Shown: positions 22,338-33,415, counted from the stretch's first letter. The stretch: DNA of 64,000 nucleotides from Mikania micrantha (GCA_009363875.1 CM018694.1:25367415-25431414), one strand, 5' to 3'. Numbers and translations: made by a program. The notes: generated by a model not told the origin, from the sequence alone.

Positions 22338-22655
22338 ACACTTGATTTTCTTACATGTTTCAGGTGATGAAGCTAAGTTGGTTGAAGGAGATGAATTCTC
22401 ACTTTTGGACATCATCACATAGGATGTTGGACTTAGCTAATTAACTTAAATTCTGGCGATTAGAATTTAGTTAGATAGCTAAATCTCTTTTGTAATTGAT
22501 GTATTTAATTCATGATAGACATGATTTTTGTGTAATTAATTTGGTTGATTGAATGTTATGTGATGATATACTTTAGATGCCCACGAGCTTTTGAACAATC
22601 TACACAACCCTCGTGGCATCCCGACGTTTCCGCCATCGGTCAGGGTGTTACAGAT

Positions 22656-22668
22656 TGGTATCAGAGCC
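22656..22668 (+). other. Gypsy A primer binding site
   Basis: TGGTATCAGAGCC, complementary to initiator tRNA-Met, 3 bp after the LTR end. Confidence 0.95.
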
Positions 22669-22879
22669 TGGGTTATAGGGAACTAGGTTACTAGAGATGG
22701 TTGACCTAGTCTATAACCGTAGGATACCCTAGTATCAAGTAATTTCATACACTAGTTAATATATTCAGGATTTCATGCTTATGTGTTTATTATATGTTAA
22801 CTGAACTCCTGTTATACATTTGAATTATATAAACTGCTTACTAATTATTTGCTTACTTGTGCCCTAATGACTTGATAAG

Positions 22880-22991
22880 GACATACTCGTGGTGTATTGT
22901 AAAGGTGGTGGGACGGTGGTTTGGGCGGTTGCGACCTACCCTTATCATATGCCCTATACATATACCATTTACAGTACATCGGGTGGATGTC
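22880..22991 (+). ncRNA. Candidate structured RNA cassette, gag leader copy 1
   Basis: P1 is GACAT with ATGTC (22987-22991). P2 is GTATTGTAAA (22894-22903) with TTTACAGTAC (22968-22977), ten pairs with one G-U. The core GGTGGGACGG and ATGCCCTATACATATA is present. P3 is weak in this copy. The P2 sequence is unrelated to that of the other copies, yet complementary. Confidence 0.6.
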
Positions 22992-23102
22992 AATATTGAG
23001 GAATAAGGGAACTACCCGTTTGGGAAAATTATCTGCTTAAGAAATTAACTGTTTAGGAATTTATCTTCTTTAGGAATTATCTGTTAGATCTTGTGATCAC
23101 CA

Positions 23103-23224
23103 GACAAGGACACACTCGTGGTATACTACAAAGGTGGTGGGACGGTGTAAGGGAGGTTGCGATCTACCCTTGCATATGCCCTATACATATACCATTTGTA
23201 GTATATCGAGGGTCTGTCAGTGTC
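23103..23224 (+). ncRNA. Candidate structured RNA cassette, gag leader copy 2
   Basis: P2 is TATACTACAAA (23122-23132) with TTTGTAGTATA (23195-23205), eleven Watson-Crick pairs. P3 is TGTAAGGG (23146-23153) with CCCTTGCA (23167-23174). Compared with the LTR copy, a G-C pair of P3 has become A-T by changes on both sides. P1 is short (GACAC with GTGTC). Core unchanged. Confidence 0.65.
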
Positions 23225-23825
23225 AGGAACTTAGGGTATTATTAGGATGCTATTAGGAATTATTGTAAGGTTATGATTGATGGATTGATGATGGTATGTT
23301 TGTTAGAGTGATTTGGATTGACTCATGGATGATCACACTTGATAAACACTTATAAACTCATTTATGAAACACACTGATTGGACACGTAGGGTGCATAGTA
23401 TCAACGAACGATATGAATGATTAGTGAGGGACTGTAGACTTGGGTGATGATATAGACACTTGGAGATAATATAAATGCATAGTGATGGTATGGACACTTG
23501 ATGAGAATAAAATTTAGGGAGGATATGAACACTTAGTGTCAATAAGAGCACTCAGTGGTGATATGAACCCTCATTGATAATTATGGACATTTGGGATGAG
23601 TATGGACATTTAGTGAACTTAGACATTAGGGGAACTTTAATGTCAGGAGAACTTAGACATTAGGTGAACTTAGAAATAGGCAAACCTATATGTCAGGTGA
23701 ACTTAGACATTAAGCGAACCTAATTGTCCAAGGGAACTAGAGAACACTTCACTCAAAATTATCCTACCTAGGATAAGGTTTGTGAAGTGAGATTATGGTA
23801 AGATACATGACACACCCTAAACTCT

Positions 23826-23944
23826 AACAAGGGCATAATCGTGGTGCAATGAAACGGTGGTGGGACGGTGTAGGGGAGATTGCGATCTACCTCTGCATAT
23901 GCCCTATATATAAGCTTGTTGCATTGCATCGGGATGTTGTCAGT
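23826..23944 (+). ncRNA. Candidate structured RNA cassette, gag leader copy 3
   Basis: P2 is GGTGCAATG (23843-23851) with CATTGCATC (23922-23930), nine pairs with one G-U. P3 is TGTAGGGG (23869-23876) with CCTCTGCA (23890-23897), two G-U pairs. The core is GGTGGGACGG and ATGCCCTATATATA. P1 is only ACAA with TTGT. It ends about 240 bp before the gag ATG. Confidence 0.6.
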
Positions 23945-24181
23945 GTTGGTATAAGGTGGGGAATGTATGGAACTTAGGAGTAGTTAGTTAATATTAGTTA
24001 TGACCAACTAGGACATTTAGTATAATGTTAGGAAATTTATAAAGGTTATGAGTTTGATGACAGATAGGAGAAAAATATAGTTCCTATATGTAATCCTAAC
24101 TGTTTAAATGAACTCATTTGACCATTGTTTGTATGACTTACGTTGTAAACGGTAGTAGCATGTTTCTAATTCCTCAGAAAC

Positions 24182-25275
24182 ATGCCGCCTCGCCGTCACA
24201 ACGAAGATGATTCGAACAATGGAGATGCTAACAACAGTAATGCCAACTTCGGCATACAAGAGTTAGCAACACTTATTTCTGGATTGGTGAATCAACTGAC
24301 TCAAGCCAATCAATCTCTCACTCAGAACAGAGGTGGTGCAAACCCACCAACTTGCACGTTCAAACACTTCAACTCCAGTAATCCACTGAAGTTTACAGGA
24401 TCTGAGACTGCCACTGGTCTACTGCAGTGGTTTGAGAGCATGGAGAATACCTTCATCAGCAGCGATTGCCCCGAGAACTTGAAGGTGCGCTATGCCACCA
24501 GTGTTTTCCAAAAGAGAGCACTGACTTGGTGGAATGGCGAAAAACGAACTAGGGGAGTGGATGCCGCCTTAGCACTGACGTGGACAGAGGTCAAGAACCT
24601 ATTGACCACTGAATTCTGTCCTCGTAGCAAGATGAGGAAGCTATAGACTGAGTTCTGGGAACTCAAACAGGATAGTGGCGAGAACGTCATCTACAATACT
24701 CGCTTCCACGAGTATAGTCTACTGGTGCCTCACTTGGTCACACCCCTAGAGATAGCAATTGAAAAGTACATCGGAGGTCTGCCTATGCAGATTTAAGACA
24801 CCGTCTACGGAAGCAACCCTAAGACACTGGAGGCTGCGATCCGTCTGTCTGCTACACTTACTGATAACCATGTGAAGGCTGGGACACTCACTCGAAAGGG
24901 ATTCAAGAAGATTGACACCAAATCTTCCACCAAGGAGATTTCTACTGAAGTCAAGTCTGAAGCTGCTGGTTCATCCAAAAGCAACAACAAAAAGAGGAAG
25001 ACCAGAAACTTCGTGGTCACTGCTCCTGCTGCTAAGTCTGCACATGAATCATCTAACACCACTGCCAGAAGTTACACTGGGAACACTCCTCAGTGTAATA
25101 CCTGCCGATATCACTATGCACCTAACTTGCCATGTCGCATCTGCAACAACTGTGGCAAATTTGGTCATTATGTTAATGTCTGCCGGAGTGCACCGCAAGC
25201 CCAAAGGATGCAACAAGGACCGCTTGCACTGCCAGCTCCTCAAACTCAACCTATTCCAGCTGTACCCGTTCGCTA
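24182..25275 (+). pseudogene. Gypsy A gag (broken)
   Basis: ATG at 24182 begins MPPRRHNEDD. The retrotransposon gag capsid domain follows (FTGSETATGLLQWFE, RALTWWNGEK, WTEVKNLLTTEFCPRSK). A basic linker then leads to CCHC knuckle CNNCGKFGHYVNVC (25142-25183). Stops break the frame at 24644 (TAG), near 24794 (TAA) and near 25274 (TAG); all remaining pieces are in one frame, so no indels are needed. A second knuckle, CYECGEVGHFRNQC (25301-25342), comes after the third stop and is counted with pol here. The protein would form the particle and bind element RNA. Confidence 0.9.
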
Positions 25276-27308
25276 GGTACCTCCTGCACAGGCAAGAGCC
25301 TGTTATGAGTGTGGTGAAGTGGGACACTTCAGAAATCAATGCCCAAAGTTGATCGGAAACAATCAGAGGGTGGCAAGAGGCCGGGCGTTCCAACTGAATG
25401 CTCCAGCTGCTCAAGCCAACCAGGACGTGGTCAGCGGTACATTTCTGATCAACAACTCTTATGCATTTGTCTTATTTGATTCTGGTGCCGATAGGAGTTT
25501 CGTTTCATATGATTTTGAATGCTTGCTTGGTAGAACACATACGTATTTAGATAAACCGTTCAATGTGGAGGTGGCTGACAGAAACACTATTGATATTGAC
25601 ACTGTTATTATTGGATGTACTGTGAACTTAAGTGATCACGTTTTCCCAATTGATCTCATACCTATGAATCTTGGTAGCTTTGATGTTATCATAGGCATGG
25701 ATTGGTTAGCCACCCACAATGCGGAGATTGTATGCCATGAAAAATATATTCGTATTCCGTTACCTTCGGGTGATACTTTACGGGTCTTTGGAGAAACTTC
25801 TAGTAAAGGTCTTAAGTTGATGTCCTGCACTAAAGCACATAAGTACCTTAGGAAGAAGTGTATAGCATTTTTAGCACACATTGTGGAGAAAAAGGAGAAA
25901 GGGAAGAAAATTGAAGATGTTCCAGTGATACGAGATTTTCCAGAAGTATTTCCAGACGATTTGCCGGGTCTTCCACCAGAACGTCAAGTAGAGTTTCGAA
26001 TTGACTTAGTACCTGGTGCGAATCCTGTAGCTAAAGCTCCCCACAGACTTGCGCCTTCAGAGTTGCAAGAATTGGCGAGCCAGCTGCAAGAACTGACTGA
26101 TAAAGGATTTATTCGCCCGAGCCATTCACCATGGGGTGCACCGGTCCTATTTTTCAAGAGGAAGGACGGGTCATTCCGAATGAGCATCGACTACCGCGAA
26201 TGAAACAAACTCACAATTAAGAATCGATATCCACTGCCCCGTATCGATGATCTCTTCGATCCGCTCCAAGGCTCGGCATGGTTTTCAAAGATCGATCTTA
26301 GGTCTGGGTATCATCAGCTTCGCGTACATGATGATGATGTTCCCAAGAATGCTTTCAGAACAAGATATGGCCATTATGAATTTCTGGTGATGCCCTTCGG
26401 CCTTACCAATGCACCTGCGGTTTTCATGGACCTCATGAACCGTGTCTGCAGGCCATACTTGGATAAATTTGTGATTGTATTCGTTGATGATATTCTGATC
26501 TACTCAAAGATCAAGGAAGAACACAAGAAACACCTTAAGTTGGTCTTGGAGATCCTAAGAGAAGAGCGACTGTATGCCAAATTCTCTAAATGTGAATTTT
26601 GGCTTAAAGAAGTTCAATTCTTGGGGCACATAGTCAACGAATATGGTGTTCATGTGGATCCTGTAAAGATTGATGCGGTGAATAACTGGAGTACACCGAA
26701 GACACCGACGGAGATTCGATCGTTTCTTGGACTCGCCTGTTACTATCGGCGGTTCATCTCGAATTTCTCCAGGATTGTTGTCCCTCTCACTTCTTTGACT
26801 CAAAAGAATAAACCTTATGAGTGGGGACCGAAGCAAGAAGAGGCATTCCAGACTTTGAAGCAGAAACTTTGTGATGCTCCTGTCTTGACACTGCCTGACG
26901 GAAATGATGATTTTGTGGTCTACTGTGATGAATCCAACCTTGGTCTCGGTTGTGTTCTCATGAAACGGGGAAAGGTTGTGGCTTATGCATCAAGACAACT
27001 CAAAATTCACGAGAAGAACTACACTACACACGACTTAGAACTTGGTGCAGTCGTGTTTGCCTTGAAGATATGGAGACATTATCTTTATGGCACAAAGTGT
27101 GTAGTCTTTACAGACCATAAAAGTTTGCAAGATATTCTCAACCAGAAAGAGCTCAATATGTGACAACGGAGATGCGTTGAACTGTTGAATGATTATGACT
27201 GTGAAATTCGCTACCATCCTGGTAAAGCGAATGTAGTAGCAGATGCGCTTAGTCGCAAGAGTCAAGTTCAGATCCATAGTGTCCGAGTGCACACTAATTT
27301 CCGAAATG
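25276..27308 (+). pseudogene. Gypsy A protease, RT and RNase H (broken)
   Basis: Same frame as gag. The protease has an intact catalytic DSG at 25478-25486 (LFDSGADRSF). RT runs from about 25960 (EVFPDDLPGLPP) through GFIRPSHSPWGAPV, DLRSGYHQLR and MPFGLTNAPAVF to the catalytic FVDD at 26480-26491. RNase H has DDFVVYCDES with the first catalytic Asp, ASRQLKIHEKNY, THDLELGAV and FTDHKSLQ. Stops occur at 26201 (TGA within RELNKL) and 27161 (TGA where gypsy C has CGA). Active-site residues are intact. A frame change follows near 27310, before the integrase. Confidence 0.92.
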
Positions 27309-27405
27309 ATGTTCTCACAGCTCAAAAACACTCATTAGCTTAAGATAACTTGAAAAATGAGATGTCTTGCGGGGCTGAAGTTTTACTGAAACTAAGGATG
27401 ACGGC

Positions 27406-28755
27406 TTGATGTACTATTTGGATCGATTGTGGATACTGAACAGGGGTGATCTTAGGATGGTGATTATGGATGAAGCTCATAAGTCTCGTTACTCAATCCA
27501 TCTGGGTTCTGATAAAATGTATCAAGACCTTAGGGGCTTGTATGGGTGGCTTGGAATGAAGAAGGATATTGCTGAATATGTGTCTAAATGCCTTAACTGT
27601 GCTAAAGTCAAGGCAGAACACGAGCCACCTTCGGGATTGTTAGTACAACCAGAGATACCGATGTGGAAGTGGGAGAATATCTCCATGGATTTCATTACTA
27701 AACTCCCACGAATCGCAAACGGTAAATATAGTATCTGGGTAATTGTTGATAGACTAACCAAGTCGGCTCACTTCTTACCGATACGCGAAACGTACCCTGT
27801 GCGGAAGTTAGCTCGTATCTATATTGATGAGATCATTAGACGTCATGGTATTCCCTTAAGCATAATATCGGACCGTGATGCTCGTTTCACGGCACGATTT
27901 TGGGAATCACTTCATGAAGCTTTTGGAACAAGACTGGATTTTAGCACCGCTTATCATCCTCAAACGGATGGTCAAACGGAGCGGACGATAGACATGTTAA
28001 AAGTTTGTGTCATCGATTTCGGTGGCAATTGGGATAGCCATTTACCATTGGTTGAGTTCTCATATAACAACAGTTATCATGCGAGCATTGGTATGGCGCC
28101 GTTTGAAGCTCTTTATGGCAGAAAATGTCGGTCAACTATTTGTTGGACCGAGGTCGGCGATTCGCAGATTACTAGTCAAAAGATTATTCAGGAAACGACT
28201 GACAAGATCCGCCAGATCCGCGACAATCTGGTAGCTGCTCGCAGTCGACAGAAGAGCTACGCAGATAAACGAAGAAAACCTTTAGAGTTTGAAGTGGGAG
28301 ATATGGTATTGCTTAAAGTGTCGCCTTGGAAGGGCGTTGTTCGATTCGGAAAGAAGGGGAAGCTTGCTCCACGTTATGTTGGCCCTTTTAAGATCCTTGA
28401 ACGGATCGGGAAGGTTGCCTATAAGTTAGAACTTCCTCCTGAACTTAGTAACGTGCACCCGACGTTCCATGTGTCCAATCTAAGAAAGTGCTTAGCTAAT
28501 CAGGATCTTCAGGTACCACTCGATGACACTCGCGTCGATGATACCATGCACTTTGTTGAAAGACCAGTGGAGATAATGGATCGTGAGGTTAAAAAGCTCA
28601 AACGCAGTAGAATTCCAATTGTCAAAGTACGTTGGGAATCGAAGCGGGGTCCAGAGTTCACATGGGAGCGAGAAGATCAGATGAAGCTTAAGTACCCACA
28701 TTTATTTACTACGGTCACTCCAAGTTGCATTTCGGGACGAAATTCCTTTAACTAG
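27406..28755 (+). pseudogene. Gypsy A integrase
   Basis: A 449-codon open frame, shifted relative to RT. The HHCC zinc region includes DEAHKSRYSIH and CLNCAKVKAEH. The catalytic triad is Asp at 27688, Asp at 27871 and Glu at 27979; the last two are separated by exactly 35 residues, the D,D-35-E spacing of integrases. Then come GDMVLLKVSPWKGV and a C-terminal chromodomain-like tail, VRWESKRGPEFTWERE. It ends 8 bp before the PPT. It would insert the DNA copy and, by family knowledge, may read chromatin marks through the tail. The domain itself looks intact; only the loss of continuous frame with RT makes it a pseudogene. Confidence 0.9.
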
Positions 28756-28762
28756 GGGAGAC
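28754..28762 (+). other. Gypsy A polypurine tract
   Basis: AGGGGAGAC abuts TGTAACATC of the 3' LTR, preceded by TTTCGGGACGAAAT. Confidence 0.9.
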
Positions 28763-28974
28763 TGTAACATCACTGTACTTCCGGTTGTCCGTACATCCGT
28801 TACTGGTATACATGTTTAGAACATATCATACGCGTAAACCCTGGAAAGTTAGTTGTAACCCAACTAAACAGAACCAGAGAGTTTATCGCAGCCATGTTGT
28901 TGATGATTATGGTTTGTTTATGGAATGGAAGGAATTAGGAGTTCATTATAGTTTGGGTGCTAAACATAGTCAAG

Positions 28975-29086
28975 GACACATGGTCATGGTTTATCGAAAT
29001 AGCGGTGGGACTGTGTAGGGGAGGTTGCGATCTACCCCTGCATATGCCCTATGCATATGCATATTTCGGTCTATCACGGATGTGTC
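28975..29086 (+). ncRNA. Candidate structured RNA cassette, 3' LTR A copy
   Basis: Near-identical to 19340-19451. P1, P2 and P3 are all retained, and the core reads GGTGGGACTG. In the element transcript this copy would lie near the 3' end. Confidence 0.6.
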
Positions 29087-29924
29087 AGTGACTTGGTTTA
29101 GTGGGTTTTGGATTGGGTTTGATAATATTAAAGTTAATGAAATAATAAAAGTTTAATTGGAAATGAATATGCGATGGTGAGGTTACGAACATAATTTAAC
29201 CGCGAATATTAATTCAGAAATATCAACTTAATAATGTATTCGCGTGGGTGACGATTCGCACGAATATAATTATTTTGAATAATATTCTGAAACGATATTC
29301 CATAAATAATGAATCAAATCGAAATACGATACGAGCGTCGAATTCGCAAAGGTGACGATCTTTACGAATACGTACGTAAGTAACGTGTTTCGACGAGATA
29401 ACAAAATAATAATTAACGATATTAAATTTATAAGTGAAAACTAAAAACGTTTTTTAGGAATCACAAATTAAAACGAATTCGAATAAATTATTTAAATTAA
29501 TTTAACGATTTTGAAATGAAACGTTTTACGATACATTTTTATTCAAAAATAATTTATGACACAATATTCAGTAAAATCGTCTTAATTAAAAACAAAATAT
29601 AATTATCTGAAACGTGTTATGTGTTAAATACGTCCTACGTTAAAACCAAGTGTTTACGTAATATTTTCGCGATAAAGACGAGACCGAGCGCGGGAAAGTG
29701 GAACGCGATATAAAGGAGAAGCCGAGCTTCTTCTTCTTCATTTTCTCGACACCCTCTCTCTCTCTCTAAACTTGATTTGCGTCACCTACACACACACCCA
29801 ACTTCTCTCTAGCTTTTCTTCTTCAATCCTTGATGAAATCGTGAGATCTCGGAGCCTAAACGACCGGGGAATCAAGGAGAACAAGAAAGTACAAGAAGGT
29901 CTCACGTTTGATCAACATTTAGAG

Positions 29925-32006
29925 GTAAACCGAAGGTTTTATGTTAAGATTTTGAATGAATCACGAATCGTTGATCTAGTGTTGTAATAATCAATCTAAA
30001 ACTTTGTTAAATCCTTAAACGAGTTAACACAAAGGGGTAGGAACGGGAGTATAGATCTGTAACAGGTATAGATTGATGAGGAAGACGATGAACAATGGTT
30101 CGCGGCCCTGAGGGACGGCCGAACCTTTCTGGTTCACGTACAGCAAGAGCCGAACCCTTCTGGTCCACCTGCCTTATCCTTGGCCGAACCATTTAGCTGG
30201 TCACGAACCTTATTATTTTGGACGAATCCTTATGGTGTCAGCCGAACCAGCTAGGGACGAACCTTCTGCCCATAGCAGTCGAACCCATGGGCCATGCGAA
30301 CCCTACGCGTACCATTTGGATGATAGCCACGAAGTAATAGGGGCCGAACCTGTGGGAATGCATGGCAGTGAACCTTTGTGTTTGACGAACCCTCGGTTGA
30401 ACTAGCATGGGCCGAACCTTAGTGGGATAAACATCATTGGTCGACGAACCTTAGGGACTTAGAACCTAACCTGGTCGAACCTTATGTCATCATCGAACCA
30501 TTGGAGCCCACTCTCATGTGTTAGCCGAACCCTCATTGTAGCCGAACCTTGGTTTAAGAACCAAATAGGTTCGCTGGTTTTGCTATGGTTAGTGAAAAAT
30601 AAGAGCAACTAAGGTTAATGATTAACCAAAGACCATTATTGGATCAACTAATATGTCATGCATGCATGGGAAGTTGGTTTGAGTTGCCACCTTTCTAAAT
30701 AACCATAAATATTGAATTATGAGATTTTTACATGATTTAAACATTTTAAGTAAATAACTTAACTATCAATTGCTTAAACTCAATTTAGGTTTTGATCAAA
30801 TGAAGCATGGGGGGGGGGACACTTAAATTGATCATGTATGTATGTATGGGTGTATGTATGAGGAAGGTCATTAACTTTTAATATACTCATTCATTGGAAT
30901 ACACACAAGATTTTATTCTATTTATCATCACTAAATAATCGGAAAATCAACATGTTTAAATTATGTTGTGGTGATGATGGCTTCCATAGCCACATGTATT
31001 ATGTTAACATAGGATAAATGAACTAAGTTAAGAAAAGATTAGTTATGAAAAATAAAAGCTTAAGTGTAATCTGTTAACTTAGATTAGATTAACTAAGTTA
31101 ATAAATACTTGAGAGTTTAAAGATAAACAAGTATGAACATCTAATGACGATAAGACACTTTTACTCACAAACACAAGTACACGATAAATACAGGTGTTTG
31201 AGTTGCTTTTGAGTCCTCTTACGTGATCGCGCATTATTCATACACACGGAATCTAAGGACTCATGTGAGTTCTAATAACCTCCCTTTCTTTTAAACTGTT
31301 TTGTTTTTAAAACTCGGAGGTGAAGCATGTATACCAATTGAAATATTATTTTGATAACACAAGGATAATACCTGTTTATCACTATGATATTCACTTTATA
31401 GAATTATCATTATTTATGGATTATCACTTATATTTATATAACTGTGTAATATTGTCATTGATTTCGGTCAATAACAAAGTTTACATGTATTGCCACTTGG
31501 ATTATCACAACTCAGTGAAACATTGCATTTAACCTTGGTTAATTGCATTGGTTTCATGTATTGTCACGTGGTTAGCGACCACTCCATGGATCATGTTTTT
31601 AACTTATGTTAGTTACATAATATCCATGTATTGTCACAGATATTATTTGAGAATATTGATGTTGAGATTGGTTGAATGGATATGTGGTTGATTACCTATT
31701 ATTGTCTATGATTATCTATGATTATTTATGATTGACTATGACTTAATTGATATGTGTTTATGTGTTTGATTGAATGTTTGATTGTTGAATTGGTGGATGT
31801 GTGTTGGATTATCTCATACAGTTACTATTGTGGAATTTCTCAGTTAAACCATAAGCTTTTATACTCATTTTATCTAAACTTTTTATAAAACCCTTTTTCA
31901 AACACAAAGTTTTAAACTCATTTTATTAAACACTTTTAAGTATAAAAACTTATGATTACTCACCAACTACTTCGTAGTTGACATTTGATTTTCTTACATG
32001 TTTTAG
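29925..32006 (+). other. Predicted intron inside LTR A (3' copy)
   Basis: Same donor and acceptor as the 5' LTR copy, with TTTTAG in place of TTTCAG at the acceptor. Length 2082 nt. Confidence 0.5.
30095..30575 (+). repeat. CGAACC word array, LTR A (3' copy)
   Basis: Counterpart of 20460-20935 with the same order of units and a few point changes. The end unit is intact as AGGTTCGCTGG. Confidence 0.8.
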
Positions 32007-32295
32007 GTGATGAAGCTAAGTAGGTTGAAGGAGATGAATTCTCACTTTTGGAGATCATCACATAGGATCTTGGACTTAGCTAATTAACTTAAATTCTGGC
32101 GATTAGAATTTAGTTAGATAGCTAAATCTCTTTTGTAATTGATGTATTTAATTCATGATAGACATGATTTTTGTGAAATTAATTTGGTTGATTGAATGTT
32201 ATGTGATGATTTACTTTAGATGCCCAAGAGCTTTTGAACAATCTACACATCCCTCGTGGCATCCCGACGTTTCCGATATCGGTCGGGGTTTTACA

Positions 32296-32300
32296 CTCAA
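32296..32300. repeat. Target-site duplication CTCAA, right copy
   Basis: Matches 19044-19048. Copia-2 coding sequence resumes within this copy. Confidence 0.95.
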
Positions 32301-33333
32301 GCAGGGCATCACTATTCCTGAAGACTGGATTCTGATGTCTGCACCCCGTAATCAAGACTTGTTTGTACTCAACATGGCTACAGCTTCAACAACATCCTCC
32401 TCAGCTTCATGTTTTATGTCAAAAGCTACAGAAAAAGATTCTATTCTTTGGCATAAGAGGATGGGCCATTTGAGTCTACGCAAGATGAATCATTTAGTAC
32501 ACAACAATTTGGTTGAGGGTGTCAGTTTGAAGAATTTCAAGCTGTCTGATATCTGTGTCTCGTGCAAGAAGGGAAAGCAGACCAAGAAGTCTCACAAGTT
32601 GAAAAAGTATCATTCAATCATTGTTCCTCTTGAGCTTCTCCATATGGATTTATTTGGTCCATTCAACCGTAAGAGTATAGCTGGAGATCAATATTGTTTA
32701 GTCATCACTGATGAGTATTCCAGATATTCTTGGGTTTTCTTTCTGAATGAGAAATCTGAAACGTTTGAGTGTATTCAAGTTTTTCTAACAAAAATTGAAT
32801 CACTTTATAAGCTCAAGATACGTATGCTCAGAACAGATAATGGGACAGAGTTCAAGAATCATAATATGGAGATCTTCTGCAATGAACGTGGCATTGTCCA
32901 ATAATTCAGTGCTCCATATGTCCCGCAAATGAATGGCATTGCTGAGCGCAAGAACAAAACTTTGATTGAGGCTACTCGGACCATGCTAGCTGATTCATCC
33001 CTTCCAGTTCAGTTCTGGAATGAAGCTGTTGCAAATGCTTGCTACACTTTGAATCAGGTGTTGATTGTTAAAAGGCATGGGAATACTTGCTTTGAGCTGC
33101 TCCATAACAGAAGACCTAATCTTAAGTATCTTGAACCTTTTGGTGCTCCGAGCACAATGTTTAAGAAACACGAGCAAGGCAAGTTTAATGAGAAGGTGGA
33201 AGAAGGGTATTTTCATGGGTACAACACGCCTAATAAAAGGGTCTATAATAGATCAGCTCAGAATGTGGAGGAGTGGTACCACGTGAATGTTCTGAGACAC
33301 TCTATGCCCCCACCCGGAAAAGGTCCAGACTAG
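32296..33333 (+). pseudogene. Copia-2 integrase (broken)
   Basis: Resumes the frame interrupted at 19048. The GAG-pre-integrase zinc region includes LWHKRMGHLSLRKM and CVSCKKGKQ. Catalytic residues are Asp at 32647 (HMDLFGPF), Asp at 32836 (RTDNGTEF) and Glu at 32944 (NGIAERKN); the D-E gap is 35 residues, as expected. A TAA at 32902-32904 replaces one codon after GIVQ, between the second Asp and the Glu. The tail includes YHVNVLRHSMPPP, then a TAG at 33331. It would integrate the copia DNA copy; the single stop inside the core is enough to kill it. Confidence 0.9.
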
Positions 33334-33415
33334 ATGTTTGATTATTTAGACCTTTTCAACTCATTCAATATGCCTCCCATGTACTCAGATGAAGATGTTG
33401 AAGTTCAAATGATGT

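Larger units (their letters stand above)
20287..22373 (+). other. Predicted intron inside LTR A (5' copy)
   Basis: Donor TTCGAG|GTAAAC and acceptor TACATGTTTCAG|GTGATG enclose 2087 nt. The 3' LTR copy (29925-32006) has TTAGAG|GTAAAC and TTTTAG|GTGATG. Homologous donors and acceptors occur at matching places in LTRs C and S. Consensus only; no transcript data. Confidence 0.55.
19049..22652 (+). mobile_element. Gypsy A 5' LTR
   Basis: TGTACCATCACTG to GGGTGTTACA, 3604 bp. Contents in order: RNA cassette (19340-19451), TATA (20072), CT-rich leader, predicted donor at 20287, CGAACC array (20460-20935), AT-rich stretch, small hairpin plus acceptor at 22373, then the LTR end followed by GAT and the PBS. 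The frames inside are short and not supported as genes. Confidence 0.95.
22669..24181 (+). other. Gypsy A gag leader with three RNA cassettes
   Basis: 1.5 kb without a gene, between PBS and gag. It holds three copies of the structured cassette (listed separately). Between copies 2 and 3 there is a run of short phrases such as ACACTTGGTGA and GAACTTAGACATTAGG at about 23330-23730. The leader is long for a gypsy element; gypsy C has only about 160 bp here. Confidence 0.75.
19049..32295 (+). mobile_element. Gypsy A: full-length Ty3/gypsy element with 5-bp TSD
   Basis: It has two LTRs of about 3.5 kb, a PBS at 22656, gag-pol, and a PPT at 28754. The flanking duplication CTCAA is at 19044-19048 and 32296-32300. 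The insertion lies inside the copia-2 protease/pre-integrase frame. The two LTRs differ by scattered substitutions and one indel of about 70 bp near their start, so the insertion is fairly recent compared with its host element. Pol order (RT, RNase H, integrase) and a chromodomain-like integrase tail suggest the Tekay/Del side of the chromoviruses; the clade is tentative. Confidence 0.95.
28763..32295 (+). mobile_element. Gypsy A 3' LTR
   Basis: TGTAACATCACTG to GGGTTTTACA, 3533 bp. It follows the 5' LTR throughout but lacks a stretch of about 70-90 bp after the first CCGTACATCCGT. All sub-features recur: cassette 28975-29086, TATA 29708-29715, donor 29925, CGAACC array 30095-30575, hairpin 31964-31980, acceptor 32006. 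Confidence 0.95.
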
